From contig CANLOQ010000003.1 of the NCBI GenBank assembly GCA_947492925.1, positions 248,001 through 312,000 of the forward strand: DNA of 64,000 nucleotides, given 5' to 3'. A program made the position numbers and the translations under genes. The first letter of the stretch is position 1. The number at the start of each line of letters is the position of its first letter. This stretch comes from an uncultured Sulfitobacter sp. (GTDB lineage Bacteria > Pseudomonadota > Alphaproteobacteria > Rhodobacterales > Rhodobacteraceae). Shown one piece after another: positions 34,967 through 44,333 of the stretch. The notes beneath the pieces were generated by a model. That model had not been told where the DNA came from. It made no database searches and saw only the letters and a list, made by a program, of their open reading frames with translations.

Positions 34967-35302
34967 ATGTCGGTCTGGGCAGCACTGGCGGGGGGGGCCG
35001 CATTGATCGGGCTGATCTGCCTGCGCCAGTACCGAACCGCCAACAGCCAGTACCGCCCGCTTGCCTCGCGCCAGCCCGAACGGCGCGAAAGCACCGTTCC
35101 GCTGGGCATGGAAGCCACCGATCTCGAAGCCGTCTCCCGCGCCACCCGCCGCAACGAAAGCCTTGAGCGGGGTCAGACCAACTGGCTCAATAAATCCGGC
35201 TTTTTCGGCCGCACCGACACAGACCCGGCCCCGCTGGCCGACGATGAAACCTATGCCGCGCGCTATCACGCCGCGTTCCAGAACCAAAAATCAAAGGATT
35301 GA
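34967..35302 (+). CDS. Small single-pass membrane protein of the bolA-grxD operon
   Basis: A 111-residue protein with a short N-terminal hydrophobic anchor (about 4-20, [15 protein letters not shown]) and a charged hydrophilic remainder ([19 protein letters not shown], then [19 protein letters not shown]). I do not recognise the family. It lies 4 bases after bolA and 4 before grxD, so it is cotranscribed with the iron-sulfur partners, but nothing in the sequence (no Cys pairs) suggests cluster binding. Confidence 0.75.
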   Translation: MSVWAALAGGAALIGLICLRQYRTANSQYRPLASRQPERRESTVPLGMEATDLEAVSRATRRNESLERGQTNWLNKSGFFGRTDTDPAPLADDETYAARYHAAFQNQKSKD

Positions 35303-35306
35303 TCCC

Positions 35307-35669
35307 ATGACCGATGCCAACACCCAGATCAAAGAGACCGTGGATGCCAACAACGTGGTCCTGTTTATGAAAGGCACAAAGGAAATGCCGCAATGCGGCT
35401 TCTCCTCGCGCGTGGCGGGCGTGCTGAACTACATGGGAATCGAATACAAGGACGTGAATGTGCTGGCCGATGAAAACATCCGTCAGGGCATCAAGGATTA
35501 TTCCGACTGGCCCACAATCCCGCAGCTCTACGTCAAAGGTGAATTCGTGGGCGGCTGTGACATCATCACCGAGATGACGCTGTCGGGCGAACTCGATACG
35601 CTCTTTGACGAAAACGGCGTCACTTACGACAAGGACGCCGCCGACAAAATCCGCGAGGCCAACGGCTAA
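35307..35669 (+). CDS. grxD: Monothiol glutaredoxin Grx4 family
   Basis: A 120-residue CGFS-type monothiol glutaredoxin that carries and transfers [2Fe-2S] clusters. The start ATG 35307 gives [20 protein letters not shown]; the active site is [16 protein letters not shown], with the glutathione-binding [18 protein letters not shown] downstream. The C-terminus runs slightly longer than E. coli GrxD. BolA-Grx4 partnership is well established and supported by the shared operon. Confidence 0.95.
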   Translation: MTDANTQIKETVDANNVVLFMKGTKEMPQCGFSSRVAGVLNYMGIEYKDVNVLADENIRQGIKDYSDWPTIPQLYVKGEFVGGCDIITEMTLSGELDTLFDENGVTYDKDAADKIREANG

Positions 35670-36523
35670 ACCCGTGCCCGAGGCGGTCGTTGCGACCAAA
35701 GCACCGCCGCAAAAATGACCCCTCCGCCAAGCATGGCGGGGGTCTGCGGGACCTCCCCCAAGACCACCAGCGCAAGAACAGGTGCCATCGGCATTTCCAG
35801 CGTGGACAAAAGCGCGGTCTCACCAGGCGGCAACCGCCGCGCACCTTCCGACAGGGTGACAGAGGCAACCGCAAAGACCATCCCAAACACCACCAGCACC
35901 GGCATATCGCCCGCAGGGACGGACAGCGGATCACCAAGAACCAAAGCGACGGGCAACAAAACGACAGATGACAATGCCGCAGGCAGCGCCGCCGTGGTCG
36001 CCGGATACATGCGGTAAACCACCACGACGCCCGCCATCATCACCGTCATCACCAGCGCCAGCAAATCACCGTGCAGCGCCAGCCCGCCGAAAGATCCCGA
36101 TACAATAACGCCCACCCCCGCCAGGGCCGCAAGGCTGGCCAGCGTCACACGCCAGCCCGGGCGCTCACCGATCATGGCCCAGGCAAATGCCGCCGCGATG
36201 AAGGGGGCCGCCGCATAGATCAACGCTACATTGGCGACAGAACTCAGCTTGAAGGCGGGAATAAACGCCGCCGTGCCCGCCGCCATCAGCAGCGTGACCA
36301 ATGCCGCTGGCCACCCAAAAACGCGCAGCTCTGCGCGCACCTTGCCGCGTGCCATCAGATAACACAGCGTGAACCCCGCCGCCGCCAGCCCGCGCCAGAA
36401 AATCACACCCCACGCGTCCGTCTCCACAGCTTTTGTGAAACTGCCCGCACTGCTGACCACACAGGCAGACACAACAACAAGCAGGACGCCCAGACGGCGC
36501 TGGGATGGATCAATCGAGGGCAT
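35666..36523 (-). CDS. EamA/DMT-family transporter
   Basis: A 285-residue drug/metabolite-type permease with ten predicted helices in two EamA repeats (about 8-135 and 150-280). The repeats show [16 protein letters not shown] at their junction and [20 protein letters not shown] near the end. Likely an inner-membrane metabolite exporter; substrate unknown. It converges on grxD with a 4-base overlap of the stop codons and is divergent from the WYL regulator. Confidence 0.9.
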   Translation of the reverse strand: MPSIDPSQRRLGVLLVVVSACVVSSAGSFTKAVETDAWGVIFWRGLAAAGFTLCYLMARGKVRAELRVFGWPAALVTLLMAAGTAAFIPAFKLSSVANVALIYAAAPFIAAAFAWAMIGERPGWRVTLASLAALAGVGVIVSGSFGGLALHGDLLALVMTVMMAGVVVVYRMYPATTAALPAALSSVVLLPVALVLGDPLSVPAGDMPVLVVFGMVFAVASVTLSEGARRLPPGETALLSTLEMPMAPVLALVVLGEVPQTPAMLGGGVIFAAVLWSQRPPRARV

Positions 36524-36626
36524 GGCAAACTCCGGCGGTCATGTGTTCCCGCTCTACGCCATGCCTGCTGCCATCTAGGTGTCAGCAGTGATACGCTAAG
36601 ACCAAGAAAAATCCCAAAGGCCGCAC

Positions 36627-37310
36627 ATGTCCAAAACCACCCGCTTTTTCGAAGTCATCCAATTACTGCGCGCCGCCAAACGCCCCCTTCTCGCCCGCGA
36701 GCTGGCAGAGGCGCTGGAAGTCTCCAAGCGCACCATCTACCGCGACATCGCCAGCCTGCAGGCCATGCAGACCCCGATCCTTGGGGAACCGGGCATCGGG
36801 TATGTCATGCGCAAGGGATACGATTTACCGCCGCTTAACCTGGATGTGGAAGAGGCCGAAGCCGTCGCCGTGGGCCTCAGCCTGATTGCCCGTACCGGTG
36901 ACCCGGGACTGTGGCGTGCCGCGGGCCGGGCCGCGCGCAAACTGCACCATACGGCCCCCGGCACCCGTAATCTGGTGACCTCCTCGTGGGGGATCGAAAG
37001 CACCCCGCCCGTGGATCTGACCACCCTGCGCCGCGCCATCCGCACCGAGACAAAGCTCGCCATTGATTATGCCGATGCAGAGGGCGCCGCGACCCGCCGC
37101 ACCATCTGGCCGCTGGTGCTGATCTATTATGTCGATGCGGTGATGATCGTGGGGTGGTGCGAACTGCGCCGCGATCTGCGCCACTTCCGGCTGGACCGCG
37201 TCACCGCACACCGGTTTCTTGAGGACAGTTTTGCAGGTCAGGGCGACGCGCTCATCGCCCGCTGGGAAAAAACCCAAAAGACCGAAACGGTCTCAACCAA
37301 AGATTTCTGA
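36627..37310 (+). CDS. YafY-type HTH/WYL-domain transcriptional regulator
   Basis: A 227-residue regulator with an N-terminal winged HTH (RRLEIIQ-type, here TTRFFEVIQLLRAAKRPLL; VSKRTIYRDIASLQAM) and a central to C-terminal WYL domain (about 130-215), where IDYADAEGAATRRTIWPLVL and WCELRRDLRHFRLDRV are the ligand-binding core. WYL proteins often sense nucleotides or oligonucleotides. It is divergent from the EamA transporter with 103 bases between, so it may regulate that gene. Confidence 0.9.
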   Translation: MSKTTRFFEVIQLLRAAKRPLLARELAEALEVSKRTIYRDIASLQAMQTPILGEPGIGYVMRKGYDLPPLNLDVEEAEAVAVGLSLIARTGDPGLWRAAGRAARKLHHTAPGTRNLVTSSWGIESTPPVDLTTLRRAIRTETKLAIDYADAEGAATRRTIWPLVLIYYVDAVMIVGWCELRRDLRHFRLDRVTAHRFLEDSFAGQGDALIARWEKTQKTETVSTKDF

Positions 37311-37331
37311 TCCAGCGATCCCGTTGCGCAC

Positions 37332-37375
37332 CCGTTTTCTTGTAAGAAAACGGCCCAGACTTTTGCAAAAGTCTG
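37332..37375. repeat. Two adjacent perfect palindromes downstream of the WYL gene
   Basis: Palindrome 1 (37332-37353) has 10-bp arms CCGTTTTCTT with a 2-base loop. Palindrome 2 (37356-37375) is a 20-bp perfect dyad with half CAGACTTTTG. They sit between the 3' ends of the WYL gene and zapA, so they may serve as a bidirectional transcript end, though neither has a classic GC stem with T run. Confidence 0.6.
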
Positions 37376-37385
37376 GCACCCAGCC

Positions 37386-37775
37386 TCAGCCCGCCTTCTC
37401 TTCCACCGCCGCCGCCAAGGCTTCGGCTTGTGCTGCCAGCTCGGCCAGCGTGTCGCTCACCTGCTGCGGCACCACCGGCACCTCGATCCGCTCCGGCTCA
37501 ACACTTGCATTGCGCAGCCCGGCCAGTTCCGCCTCGCGCTCTGCCAGTTCGGCGCGCACTTCTTTAATCCGGTCCTCGACGCTGGCGGTCTTGTCAGCCA
37601 GCAGCAGACCCGCCATCAGCAGCATCCGCGCCTCGGGCATCCGCCCCACCTGATCGCTCAGCACCTGTGCCTCGTCATCCAGCATCTTGGCGGCGGAATG
37701 CAGATAGCTTTCCTCGCCTTCCTGACAGGCCACCTCAAACTGGCGTCCGCCGATTGTGATCCGTACTTCGGGCAT
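37386..37775 (-). CDS. zapA: Cell division protein ZapA
   Basis: A 129-residue FtsZ-ring stabiliser. The N-terminal ZapA domain (about 1-60) starts MPEVRITIGGRQFEVACQEG and has SYLHSAAKMLDDEAQVLS. A long coiled coil follows (about 65-115), then an Ala/Glu-rich tail longer than in E. coli ZapA (109 residues). The ATG overlaps the stop of the upstream coiled-coil gene by one base, so the two are coupled. Confidence 0.92.
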   Translation of the reverse strand: MPEVRITIGGRQFEVACQEGEESYLHSAAKMLDDEAQVLSDQVGRMPEARMLLMAGLLLADKTASVEDRIKEVRAELAEREAELAGLRNASVEPERIEVPVVPQQVSDTLAELAAQAEALAAAVEEKAG

Positions 37776-38272
37776 CAGACGTTCTCCTCGTTGCTGGGCT
37801 CATAGGGCTTGCCCGCCGTGTCCAGCAGCGGTGTCAAAGCGGCCAGAATGGCGCTTGTTTCCGCCACATCGGACGCACGCGCCGCGCGCAGGCCCTCAAG
37901 TTCGGCCAGCATCGCCTTGTTGATCAGATGCGGCTCACCCACACCTTCCTCATTCGCCTCGCGCAGCGCTTCGCAGGCCTCGCTCAACTGCGTGTTGGAC
38001 CGGCGCACGCGCTGCAATTCCACGTCCAGCTGGCTGATGCGCGCCTGCGCCTCGTCGATCTGGGCGCGCAGACTTGCGTTTTCTGCGTCTGACTTGGTTT
38101 TCAGCGCGCGCACACGTTCTGTCAGCTGTGCGTTGGCCGTGCGCTCGTCTTCCAGCGCCTGTTCCATTTCAGGGTCCGGTCCGGCAGGGCCGCCACCGAT
38201 CTTGTCCAGCCCCTGTGCCACCCGGTCCATCGCCGTGGTGATCCGGCGCTGCAACTCATCAATATTACTCAT
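37775..38272 (-). CDS. Coiled-coil protein coupled to zapA
   Basis: A 165-residue protein with a nearly continuous coiled coil (about 45-125: LEDERTANAQLTERVRALKT, LRAQIDEAQARISQLDVEL). A short N-terminal helix starts MSNIDELQRRITTAMDRVAQ and the C-terminus is less charged. I chose ATG 38272; an in-frame start 18 bases upstream is possible. No recognised family, but the pairing with zapA suggests a Z-ring role analogous to ZapB, a small coiled-coil partner of ZapA in gammaproteobacteria. That analogy is inference. Confidence 0.75.
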   Translation of the reverse strand: MSNIDELQRRITTAMDRVAQGLDKIGGGPAGPDPEMEQALEDERTANAQLTERVRALKTKSDAENASLRAQIDEAQARISQLDVELQRVRRSNTQLSEACEALREANEEGVGEPHLINKAMLAELEGLRAARASDVAETSAILAALTPLLDTAGKPYEPSNEENV

Positions 38273-38637
38273 TGTGCGGTCTGTCCCCACTGTTCTTCGT
38301 CACACTCCGCCCGGCCACCGCCCGTTCCCGCATTCAGCGAATCGCCCGGCACCGCGCATTTGCCTGATCCTACCCAAAGAAATACCCGATTGCGCCCCCC
38401 CGTTTGAGATCAGCCACTTGAACGGCGAAGTTGATCCGATGGATTGACGCGTCCATCGCGTCTCTGACGGGCCTGACAGGGACGTCTGCGCCCCGCATGT
38501 CCCTGTTGAGACACATCAAAGCCGGAAAAAAACGTGTCACTCTGCTGACCGAACCACGCTAACCACGCCTTACCCTTCCGCTGCACCGCTCGCTATACGC
38601 ACCCCTTACCTTCCTGATCAAAACGCGGACAGCGCCC
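38273..38637. other. 365-base gene-free stretch between the coiled-coil gene and the GNAT pseudogene
   Basis: No supported gene. The one structure seen is an inverted repeat with 7-bp arms CAGGGAC / GTCCCTG (38477-38483 and 38499-38505). It must hold the promoter of the zapA unit. I considered a 6S RNA here because ssrS lies near zapA in many proteobacteria, but could not recognise its conserved bulge. Confidence 0.5.
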
Positions 38638-39158
38638 ATGCCCCCACTCACTTCGGCCCCCACGCTCACGACCGACCGGATCACCCTGCGCGGCCCGCAT
38701 CGGGATGATCTGCAACCGCTGACCAAATTCATGACCAGCGCCCCCTCAATGCAGGCACAGAACGAAACGGTCAGCGCCGTACAGGCGTGGTTCGGTTTTC
38801 TTGCCGGTGTGGGCCACTGGCACTATCACGGCTTCGGGTTTTTCGCCCTTGTTCACCACGACACCGGCCATCCCCTTGGCCGCGTGGGGCTGATCAAACA
38901 CTCAAACTGGCCCAAGATCGAACTGGCGTGGCATCTGTTTGAAGGGGCCGAAGGACAGGGTTTTGCCACCGAAGCCGCCCTCGCCGTCAGACGCTGGGCT
39001 CACACTGATCTGGGGCTGGCCGGCTCTTCAGCTATATTGACGTTGGCAATGCCCGCTCACAGGGCGTGGCCAAAAGGCTCGGGGCGACAACCGATGGCAC
39101 CCGCGCCGCATATGAACCCGATGCCGAAATCTGGGTGCATCCACCAAAAGACCCCTGA
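38638..39158 (+). pseudogene. RimJ/RimL-type GNAT acetyltransferase with a frameshift
   Basis: The first 127 or so codons read as a GNAT protein (LTTDRITLRGPHRDDLQPL, then FGFFALVHHDTGHPLGRVG and ELAWHLFEGAEGQGFATEAA with the acetyl-CoA loop). Around 39017-39025 the frame is lost: downstream, a different frame gives the expected end (LFSYIDVGNARSQGVAKRLG, then AAYEPDAEIWVHPPKDP and stop at 39156). One missing base restores a 173-codon gene. Either a disrupted gene or a one-base sequencing error. Confidence 0.78.
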
Positions 39159-39389
39159 ACCACTCACACCACGACGGCCCGTGCACGTCAAAGACCCCGG
39201 CGCAAAATGCATCGCTTCGTACCCTGCCCCAATCGTTCCGCGCTCCGGCATTTTCTGCTGATCCGCACCGCCGGGGCCGCTCCAGACCCGATAACACCGC
39301 TGCCCCTGCCGCCTTTGGCTTGAACTTTGCGGACCTGCTGGTATGCACGGCCCCAAAGCCCTGCCACTCTTCTCACAAGGATGCCTCTC

Positions 39390-41405
39390 TTGGATCTCAA
39401 CGCCCTGCGCACCGCCAACCCCGAACACTGGTCCAAAGCCACCGCAATCCGCGCGCTGACGCTTGATGCCGTTGCCGCTGCCAACTCCGGTCACTCCGGT
39501 ATGCCGATGGGCATGGCCGATGTTGCCACCGTGCTTTTCGAAAAGCACCTCAAGTTCGATGCCGCCAACCCCCTCTGGCCCGACCGTGACCGTTTCATCC
39601 TGTCTGCCGGCCACGGTTCAATGCTGATCTATTCGCTGCTGCATCTGGTGGGCGACGCCCAGTTTCCCATCGAAGAGCTGCGCAATTTCCGCCAGATGGG
39701 CGCCCGCACCGCAGGCCACCCCGAAAACTTCCTTGCCGATGCAATCGAAGTGACCACCGGCCCTCTGGGTCAGGGCATCGCCAATGCCGTGGGCTTTGCA
39801 ATGGCCGAGGAAATCCAGCGTGCCACCTACGGCGCCAAGGTTGTCGATCACCACACCTATGTCATCGCCGGGGACGGCTGCCTGATGGAAGGCGTCAGCC
39901 AAGAGGCGATCACGCTGGCGGGCCGCCACCAGCTGTCGAAACTCATCGTCATGTGGGACAACAACAACATCACCATCGACGGCCCCGTCACCCTGTCGGA
40001 TCACACCGATCAGGTCGCCCGCTTCAAGGCCGCGCAATGGCACACGATTGAGATCGACGGCCACAACCCCGATGAGATCGACGCGGCCCTGACCGAGGCC
40101 CGCAAAGCCGACAAACCCACCATGATTGCCTGCAAAACCCACATCGCTTTGGGCCACGCGGCACAGGACACATCCAAAGGCCACGGCGCGCTGACCGACC
40201 CAGACCAGATGGCCGCCGCCAAGTCCGCCTACGGCTGGACCGCCGCCCCCTTTGAGATCCCCACAGATGTGAAATCTGCATGGGAAGAAATCGGCAAGCG
40301 CGGCGCGTCCGAGCGTCAGGCATGGGAAGAGCGTTTCGATAAAATGCCCCGTGGCAAGCGCGAGACGTTCAACCGGGCGCTGGCCCTTGAGGCACCCAAG
40401 AAACTCAGCGCCACGATCAAGGCGTTCAAAAAGCAGATGTCGGAATCGGCACCAAAGCTCGCCACCCGCGCGTCGTCGGAAAAAGTGCTTGAGGTGCTGA
40501 ACCCGATCATGCCCGAAACCGTCGGCGGCTCGGCTGACCTCACGGGCTCCAACAACACCAAAACCGGCGATCTGGGCGTCTTTGACACCGACAATCGCGC
40601 GGGCCGCTACGTCTATTGGGGCATCCGCGAACACGGCATGGCGTCAGCCATGAACGGCATGGCCCTGCACGGCGGCGTGCGCCCCTACGGCGGCACCTTC
40701 ATGTGTTTCACCGATTACGCCCGCCCCGCCATGCGTCTTGCAGCCCTCAGCAAACTGCCCTCCGTTTTCGTGATGACCCACGACAGCATCGGGCTTGGCG
40801 AAGACGGCCCGACCCACCAGCCGGTCGAACATCTGGCCATCAGCCGTGCGACGCCAAACACCTACGTGTTCCGCCCCGCCGATACGATTGAAACGGCAGA
40901 AGCATGGGAAATCGCTGTCACGCTCAAGGAAACGCCTTCGGTCCTGTCCCTGACACGTCAGGGCCTGCCCACCGTGCGGCTTGAGCACAAGAACAACAAT
41001 CTGACGGAAAAAGGCGCCTACGTGCTGGCTGATGCGGAAGGCAAGCGTCAGGTCATCCTGATCGCCACCGGTTCCGAAGTGCATCTGGCCATGCAGGCCC
41101 GCGAAATGCTGCACGCCGAGGGCATCGGCACCCGCGTGGTCTCCATGCCGTGCATGGAATTGTTTGCCGCTCAGGATGAGGCTTACCGCAAGCGCGTGTT
41201 GCCCGGCGGTGCCGTGCGCGTGGGCGTGGAAGCAGGCGTGCGCATGGGCTGGGATCAGTGGCTGCTGGGCGAGCGTGGCAAATTCGGCAAGGCGGCCTTT
41301 GTGGGCATGGACCGTTTCGGTGCCTCCGCCCCAGCCGAAGAACTGTTCGAGAAATTCGGCATCACCGCCGAAGGTGTGGCGGCGGCGGCCAAAGGGCTGC
41401 TCTGA
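39390..41405 (+). CDS. tkt: Transketolase
   Basis: Thiamine-diphosphate enzyme of the pentose phosphate and Calvin pathways, about 671 residues. Motifs: [13 protein letters not shown] near 32, the ThDP loop [13 protein letters not shown] near 165 with DNNNITIDG, and the Pyr domain [20 protein letters not shown] with the Glu in [14 protein letters not shown] prefer the TTG at 39390 because AAGGA ends 8 bases before it, giving [14 protein letters not shown]; the ATG at 39381 sits right on that site. First of a central-carbon block with two GAPDH genes; followed by a good terminator. Confidence 0.95.
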   Translation: MDLNALRTANPEHWSKATAIRALTLDAVAAANSGHSGMPMGMADVATVLFEKHLKFDAANPLWPDRDRFILSAGHGSMLIYSLLHLVGDAQFPIEELRNFRQMGARTAGHPENFLADAIEVTTGPLGQGIANAVGFAMAEEIQRATYGAKVVDHHTYVIAGDGCLMEGVSQEAITLAGRHQLSKLIVMWDNNNITIDGPVTLSDHTDQVARFKAAQWHTIEIDGHNPDEIDAALTEARKADKPTMIACKTHIALGHAAQDTSKGHGALTDPDQMAAAKSAYGWTAAPFEIPTDVKSAWEEIGKRGASERQAWEERFDKMPRGKRETFNRALALEAPKKLSATIKAFKKQMSESAPKLATRASSEKVLEVLNPIMPETVGGSADLTGSNNTKTGDLGVFDTDNRAGRYVYWGIREHGMASAMNGMALHGGVRPYGGTFMCFTDYARPAMRLAALSKLPSVFVMTHDSIGLGEDGPTHQPVEHLAISRATPNTYVFRPADTIETAEAWEIAVTLKETPSVLSLTRQGLPTVRLEHKNNNLTEKGAYVLADAEGKRQVILIATGSEVHLAMQAREMLHAEGIGTRVVSMPCMELFAAQDEAYRKRVLPGGAVRVGVEAGVRMGWDQWLLGERGKFGKAAFVGMDRFGASAPAEELFEKFGITAEGVAAAAKGLL

Positions 41406-41439
41406 CGCCCCTTCCCCCGTTGCTTTCGATACATGCGAC

Positions 41440-41473
41440 AAAGGCCCCGTTCCACCCGGACGGGGCCTTTTTT
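41440..41473 (+). terminator. Terminator of tkt
   Basis: Stem AAAGGCCCCGT / ACGGGGCCTTT with a 9-base loop and six T residues, 35 bases after the tkt stop. Confidence 0.93.
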
Positions 41474-41663
41474 GCACCGGCACCGACGGCGGCCCAATCG
41501 GCGGAAAATCGCACACCACAGGCGGCGCCCTGCCAAAACAGACAAGCTGGCGCGTTTTCACTGGCAGATCGGCGCACCTAACCTATGGTTGAGGTTGAAA
41601 CATTAACCCTTCGTTATAGATCTCGCCCTAGTCTGAAGGGATTAGCCACAGAAAGGAAACGAT

Positions 41664-41834
41664 ATGCCGATTGCTTTGTTGATGGCCGCGCTTCTGTCAG
41701 GGCTGACCGCCGCTGTGCTCTGGTTGTCTCTGGGCGGCTCGGGTGTGATGGCTTTTGTGATCTACGTGCTGACAGGCCAATTGATGATCGCGGCATTCCT
41801 TGGCCGCGCCGTCCTGCGCGGGTCTCGCGGATAG
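41664..41834 (+). CDS. 56-residue hydrophobic membrane protein
   Basis: Short ORF with AAAGGA 6-7 bases before the ATG. Two hydrophobic stretches (about 3-24 and 29-48) lie around GGSG, with a basic end (GRAVLRGSRG), as in a small two-helix inner-membrane protein. No recognised family. The region upstream has an isolated promoter-like stretch and the tkt terminator, so it is probably a single-gene unit. Confidence 0.6.
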   Translation: MPIALLMAALLSGLTAAVLWLSLGGSGVMAFVIYVLTGQLMIAAFLGRAVLRGSRG

Positions 41835-42046
41835 TCGTCTGATCACGCTCGCCGGATTGTGCGAGGCCACATCGCTGACAGGCCGCAGCACATCCCCTCA
41901 CGATTGTGGATTCGTGCCGAAACCCCGTTTCTCGCACCGAACCAGCTCCCACATAGTCGCAACAGCCCACTACGTGCCGGGCACCGTTTCAAACCCCGCT
42001 TGCGCCAATCGCGCATCACCGTCTTATGTGCCCGGCTGGCTGACGA

Positions 42047-43033
42047 CTACGCTGCCGCACCACGCCCCCGGTGAAAGACGGCGCGCCACAGGGGGGTGAT
42101 AACCTTCTCCCCAAGCGGGATCAGCGCCAGCCCAAGGGCCAGCCCCAGCACGCCATCCATCACCGCCTTGCTCAGCCACTCCACCACACCTTCAACCGAA
42201 GCGGGCACCGCGTGGGCCACCGCATAGGCGGCATCATGAATCCAATGGCCCAACGTGGCAAAACCCAGTTCTTCCAACCCGTGCACAATGATGGATCCGC
42301 CGACCCACAGCATCGCTGCGGTGCCAATCACGGTCAGCGCCTTAAGAAAGCCGGGCATGCCCCGCACAATCCCGCGCCCCAACGCACGGGTCGGTGCCAG
42401 CCGCCCCCGGTTTGCCATTGCCAACCCCAGATCATCCATTTTGACGATAACCGCGACTGACCCATAGACCGCCACGGTGATCATGATGGCCACCGCCGCC
42501 AGTGTGGCCGCTTCCATCCAGAAATTGCTTTCGGGAATGGCAGCAAGGGCAATCGTCATAATCTCGGCGGACAGGATAAAATCGGTCTTGATCGCGCCTT
42601 GCGCCTTTTGTTCTTCCAGCTGCGCCGGGTCCTCGACCACGTTCTCCTTGTCGGGATAATCCTCATGCCCGTGTCCGCCGATCCCCAGCGCATGGGCCAC
42701 CTTCTCGGCCCCCTCAAAACACAGATAGGCCCCGCCCAACATCAGCAGCGGTGCAATCAGCCACGGCGCAAAGGCGGACAATGCCAGTCCGGCAGGCAGC
42801 AAAAACAACAACTTGTTCTTCAGCGATCCTTTGGTAATCCGCCAGATGACCGGCAACTCGCGGCTCGGCTCGAACCCCTGCACGTACTTTGGCGTTACCG
42901 CCGCATCGTCGATAACCGCCCCCGCCGCCTTGGTGCCCGCCTTGGCCGCCTGACCGATGACATCGTCGATGGAAGACGCCGCCACCTTGGCAATCGCCGC
43001 CACATCGTCCAACAGGGCAATCAATCCGCTCAT
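42047..43033 (-). CDS. DUF808 (YedI-type) inner-membrane protein
   Basis: A 328-residue multi-pass protein of the DUF808 family. It starts MSGLIALLDDVAAIAKVAAS, has the family segment SSIDDVIGQAAKAGTKAAGA, a hydrophilic acidic loop (HGHEDYPDKENVVEDPAQLE, about 120-140) and about six membrane helices after residue 70. Function is not established in any organism I know. It stands alone on the minus strand between small plus-strand genes. Confidence 0.88.
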   Translation of the reverse strand: MSGLIALLDDVAAIAKVAASSIDDVIGQAAKAGTKAAGAVIDDAAVTPKYVQGFEPSRELPVIWRITKGSLKNKLLFLLPAGLALSAFAPWLIAPLLMLGGAYLCFEGAEKVAHALGIGGHGHEDYPDKENVVEDPAQLEEQKAQGAIKTDFILSAEIMTIALAAIPESNFWMEAATLAAVAIMITVAVYGSVAVIVKMDDLGLAMANRGRLAPTRALGRGIVRGMPGFLKALTVIGTAAMLWVGGSIIVHGLEELGFATLGHWIHDAAYAVAHAVPASVEGVVEWLSKAVMDGVLGLALGLALIPLGEKVITPLWRAVFHRGRGAAA

Positions 43034-43122
43034 CGGTCATCCTTTCGCATTTGCGCAACACCGCGTGCGCAGATACCTAGCCCACCGTTTCCCCGCGACA
43101 ATAACGCACATGCTGCAGACCT

Positions 43123-43151
43123 TTACCGCTAACATAAATATTTAGCGCTAA
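43123..43151. promoter_or_regulatory. Two TTAGCGCTAA-type half-turn-spaced operators upstream of gap
   Basis: TTAGCGCTAA (43142-43151) is a perfect 10-bp palindrome with central CG, followed by CA. TTACCGCTAA (43123-43132) is the same with one mismatch. Centres are 19 bp apart and the pair lies about 90-118 bases before the gap start. The central-CG palindrome is typical of LacI-family sites; CceR, a LacI-type regulator of central carbon metabolism in Rhodobacter, is a candidate. Confidence 0.5.
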
Positions 43152-43240
43152 CAGGCACTTATCCGCCGCCTTTCCCCCTTTAATCCTGCGCATCGGCGGG
43201 TCTATAGAGCACCTAACCTTCCCGCCCCAAAGGACATCCC

Positions 43241-44248
43241 ATGACCATCAAAGTCGGCATTAACGGATTTGGCCGCATTGGCCGTTGCACCCTCAGCCAC
43301 ATCGCCGCCTCAGGCCGCGACGACATCGAAGTGGTCAAGCTGAACGCGACCGGCCCGCTGTCCACGGCTGCCCATTTGATCAAATACGACAGCGTGCATG
43401 GCCGCTTCCCCGGCCCTATCACGGTGGATGAGGCCGAGCGGTACATGAACCTTGGCCGCAACGACATTGAAGTGATGTCCAGCTATAACCTCGAAGAACT
43501 CGACTGGTCAGGCTGCGACGTGGTGCTGGAATGCACCGGCAAATTCAACGACGGCAACAAGGCCAATGTCCACCTCGAACAGGGTGCCAAACGCGTGCTG
43601 CTTTCGGCCCCCGGCAAGAACGTGGACCGCACCGTGGTTTATGGCGTCAACCATCAGGATCTGCAGAAATCCGACACCATGATCTCCAACGGGTCCTGCA
43701 CCACCAACTGCCTCGCCCCGCTGGCCAAGGTCATGCACGAAGCCATCGGCATTGAATCCGGTCTGATGACCACAATCCACAGCTACACCGGCGACCAGCC
43801 CACCCTCGATCGCCGCCATTCCGATCTCTACCGCGCCCGTGCTGCCGCGATGGCGCTGATCCCCACGTCCACCGGCGCGGCCAAAGCCCTTGGCGAGGTC
43901 TACCCGGCGATGAAAGGCAAGCTTGACGGCACCGCCATGCGCGTGCCCACGCCCAATGTCTCCGCCGTCGATCTGACCTTCACCGCCTCGCGCGATGTCA
44001 CGGTCGAAGAAGTGAACGCCGCCGCCAAAGCCGCCGCCGAAGGCCCGATGCGCGGCGTGCTGGGCTATGACCCGGAACAAAAAGTGTCGATTGATTTCAA
44101 CCACACCGAAGAAAGCTGCATTTTCGCCCCTGACCAGACCATCGTTGTGGCCGACCGCACGGTGCGCGTGCTGGGCTGGTACGACAACGAATGGGCGTTC
44201 TCGGTCCGTATGGCCGATGTGGCTGTGGCAATGGGCAATCTGGGCTGA
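43241..44248 (+). CDS. gap: Glyceraldehyde-3-phosphate dehydrogenase, type I, NADP-type coenzyme site
   Basis: Phosphorylating GAPDH, 335 residues. It starts MTIKVGINGFGRIGRCTLSH; the catalytic Cys is in SNGSCTTNCLAP and the base His in TTIHSYTGDQ. At the position of the NAD-selective Asp (D32 of Bacillus GAPDH, in xNDL) this protein has Ala (VKLNATGPLSTAAHL). The later loop reads LDRRHSDLYRARAA, with Arg residues in place of the Leu-Pro of NAD enzymes. Both changes favour NADPH, so I infer a biosynthetic role. The paralogue at 45595 keeps Asp. Confidence 0.93.
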   Translation: MTIKVGINGFGRIGRCTLSHIAASGRDDIEVVKLNATGPLSTAAHLIKYDSVHGRFPGPITVDEAERYMNLGRNDIEVMSSYNLEELDWSGCDVVLECTGKFNDGNKANVHLEQGAKRVLLSAPGKNVDRTVVYGVNHQDLQKSDTMISNGSCTTNCLAPLAKVMHEAIGIESGLMTTIHSYTGDQPTLDRRHSDLYRARAAAMALIPTSTGAAKALGEVYPAMKGKLDGTAMRVPTPNVSAVDLTFTASRDVTVEEVNAAAKAAAEGPMRGVLGYDPEQKVSIDFNHTEESCIFAPDQTIVVADRTVRVLGWYDNEWAFSVRMADVAVAMGNLG

Positions 44249-44333
44249 CGCCCCCGCCCTGCCCGCACCGGCCCACGCTTGCACCATCCGTCTGCCCCTG
44301 TCATATCGGGGCGGACCCAGCCGGAGCCTGACG

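Noticed and set aside
38273-38637. 6S RNA (ssrS) near zapA
   Set aside because: I could not recognise the conserved closing stem and central bubble on either strand; an Infernal search with RF00013 would decide.
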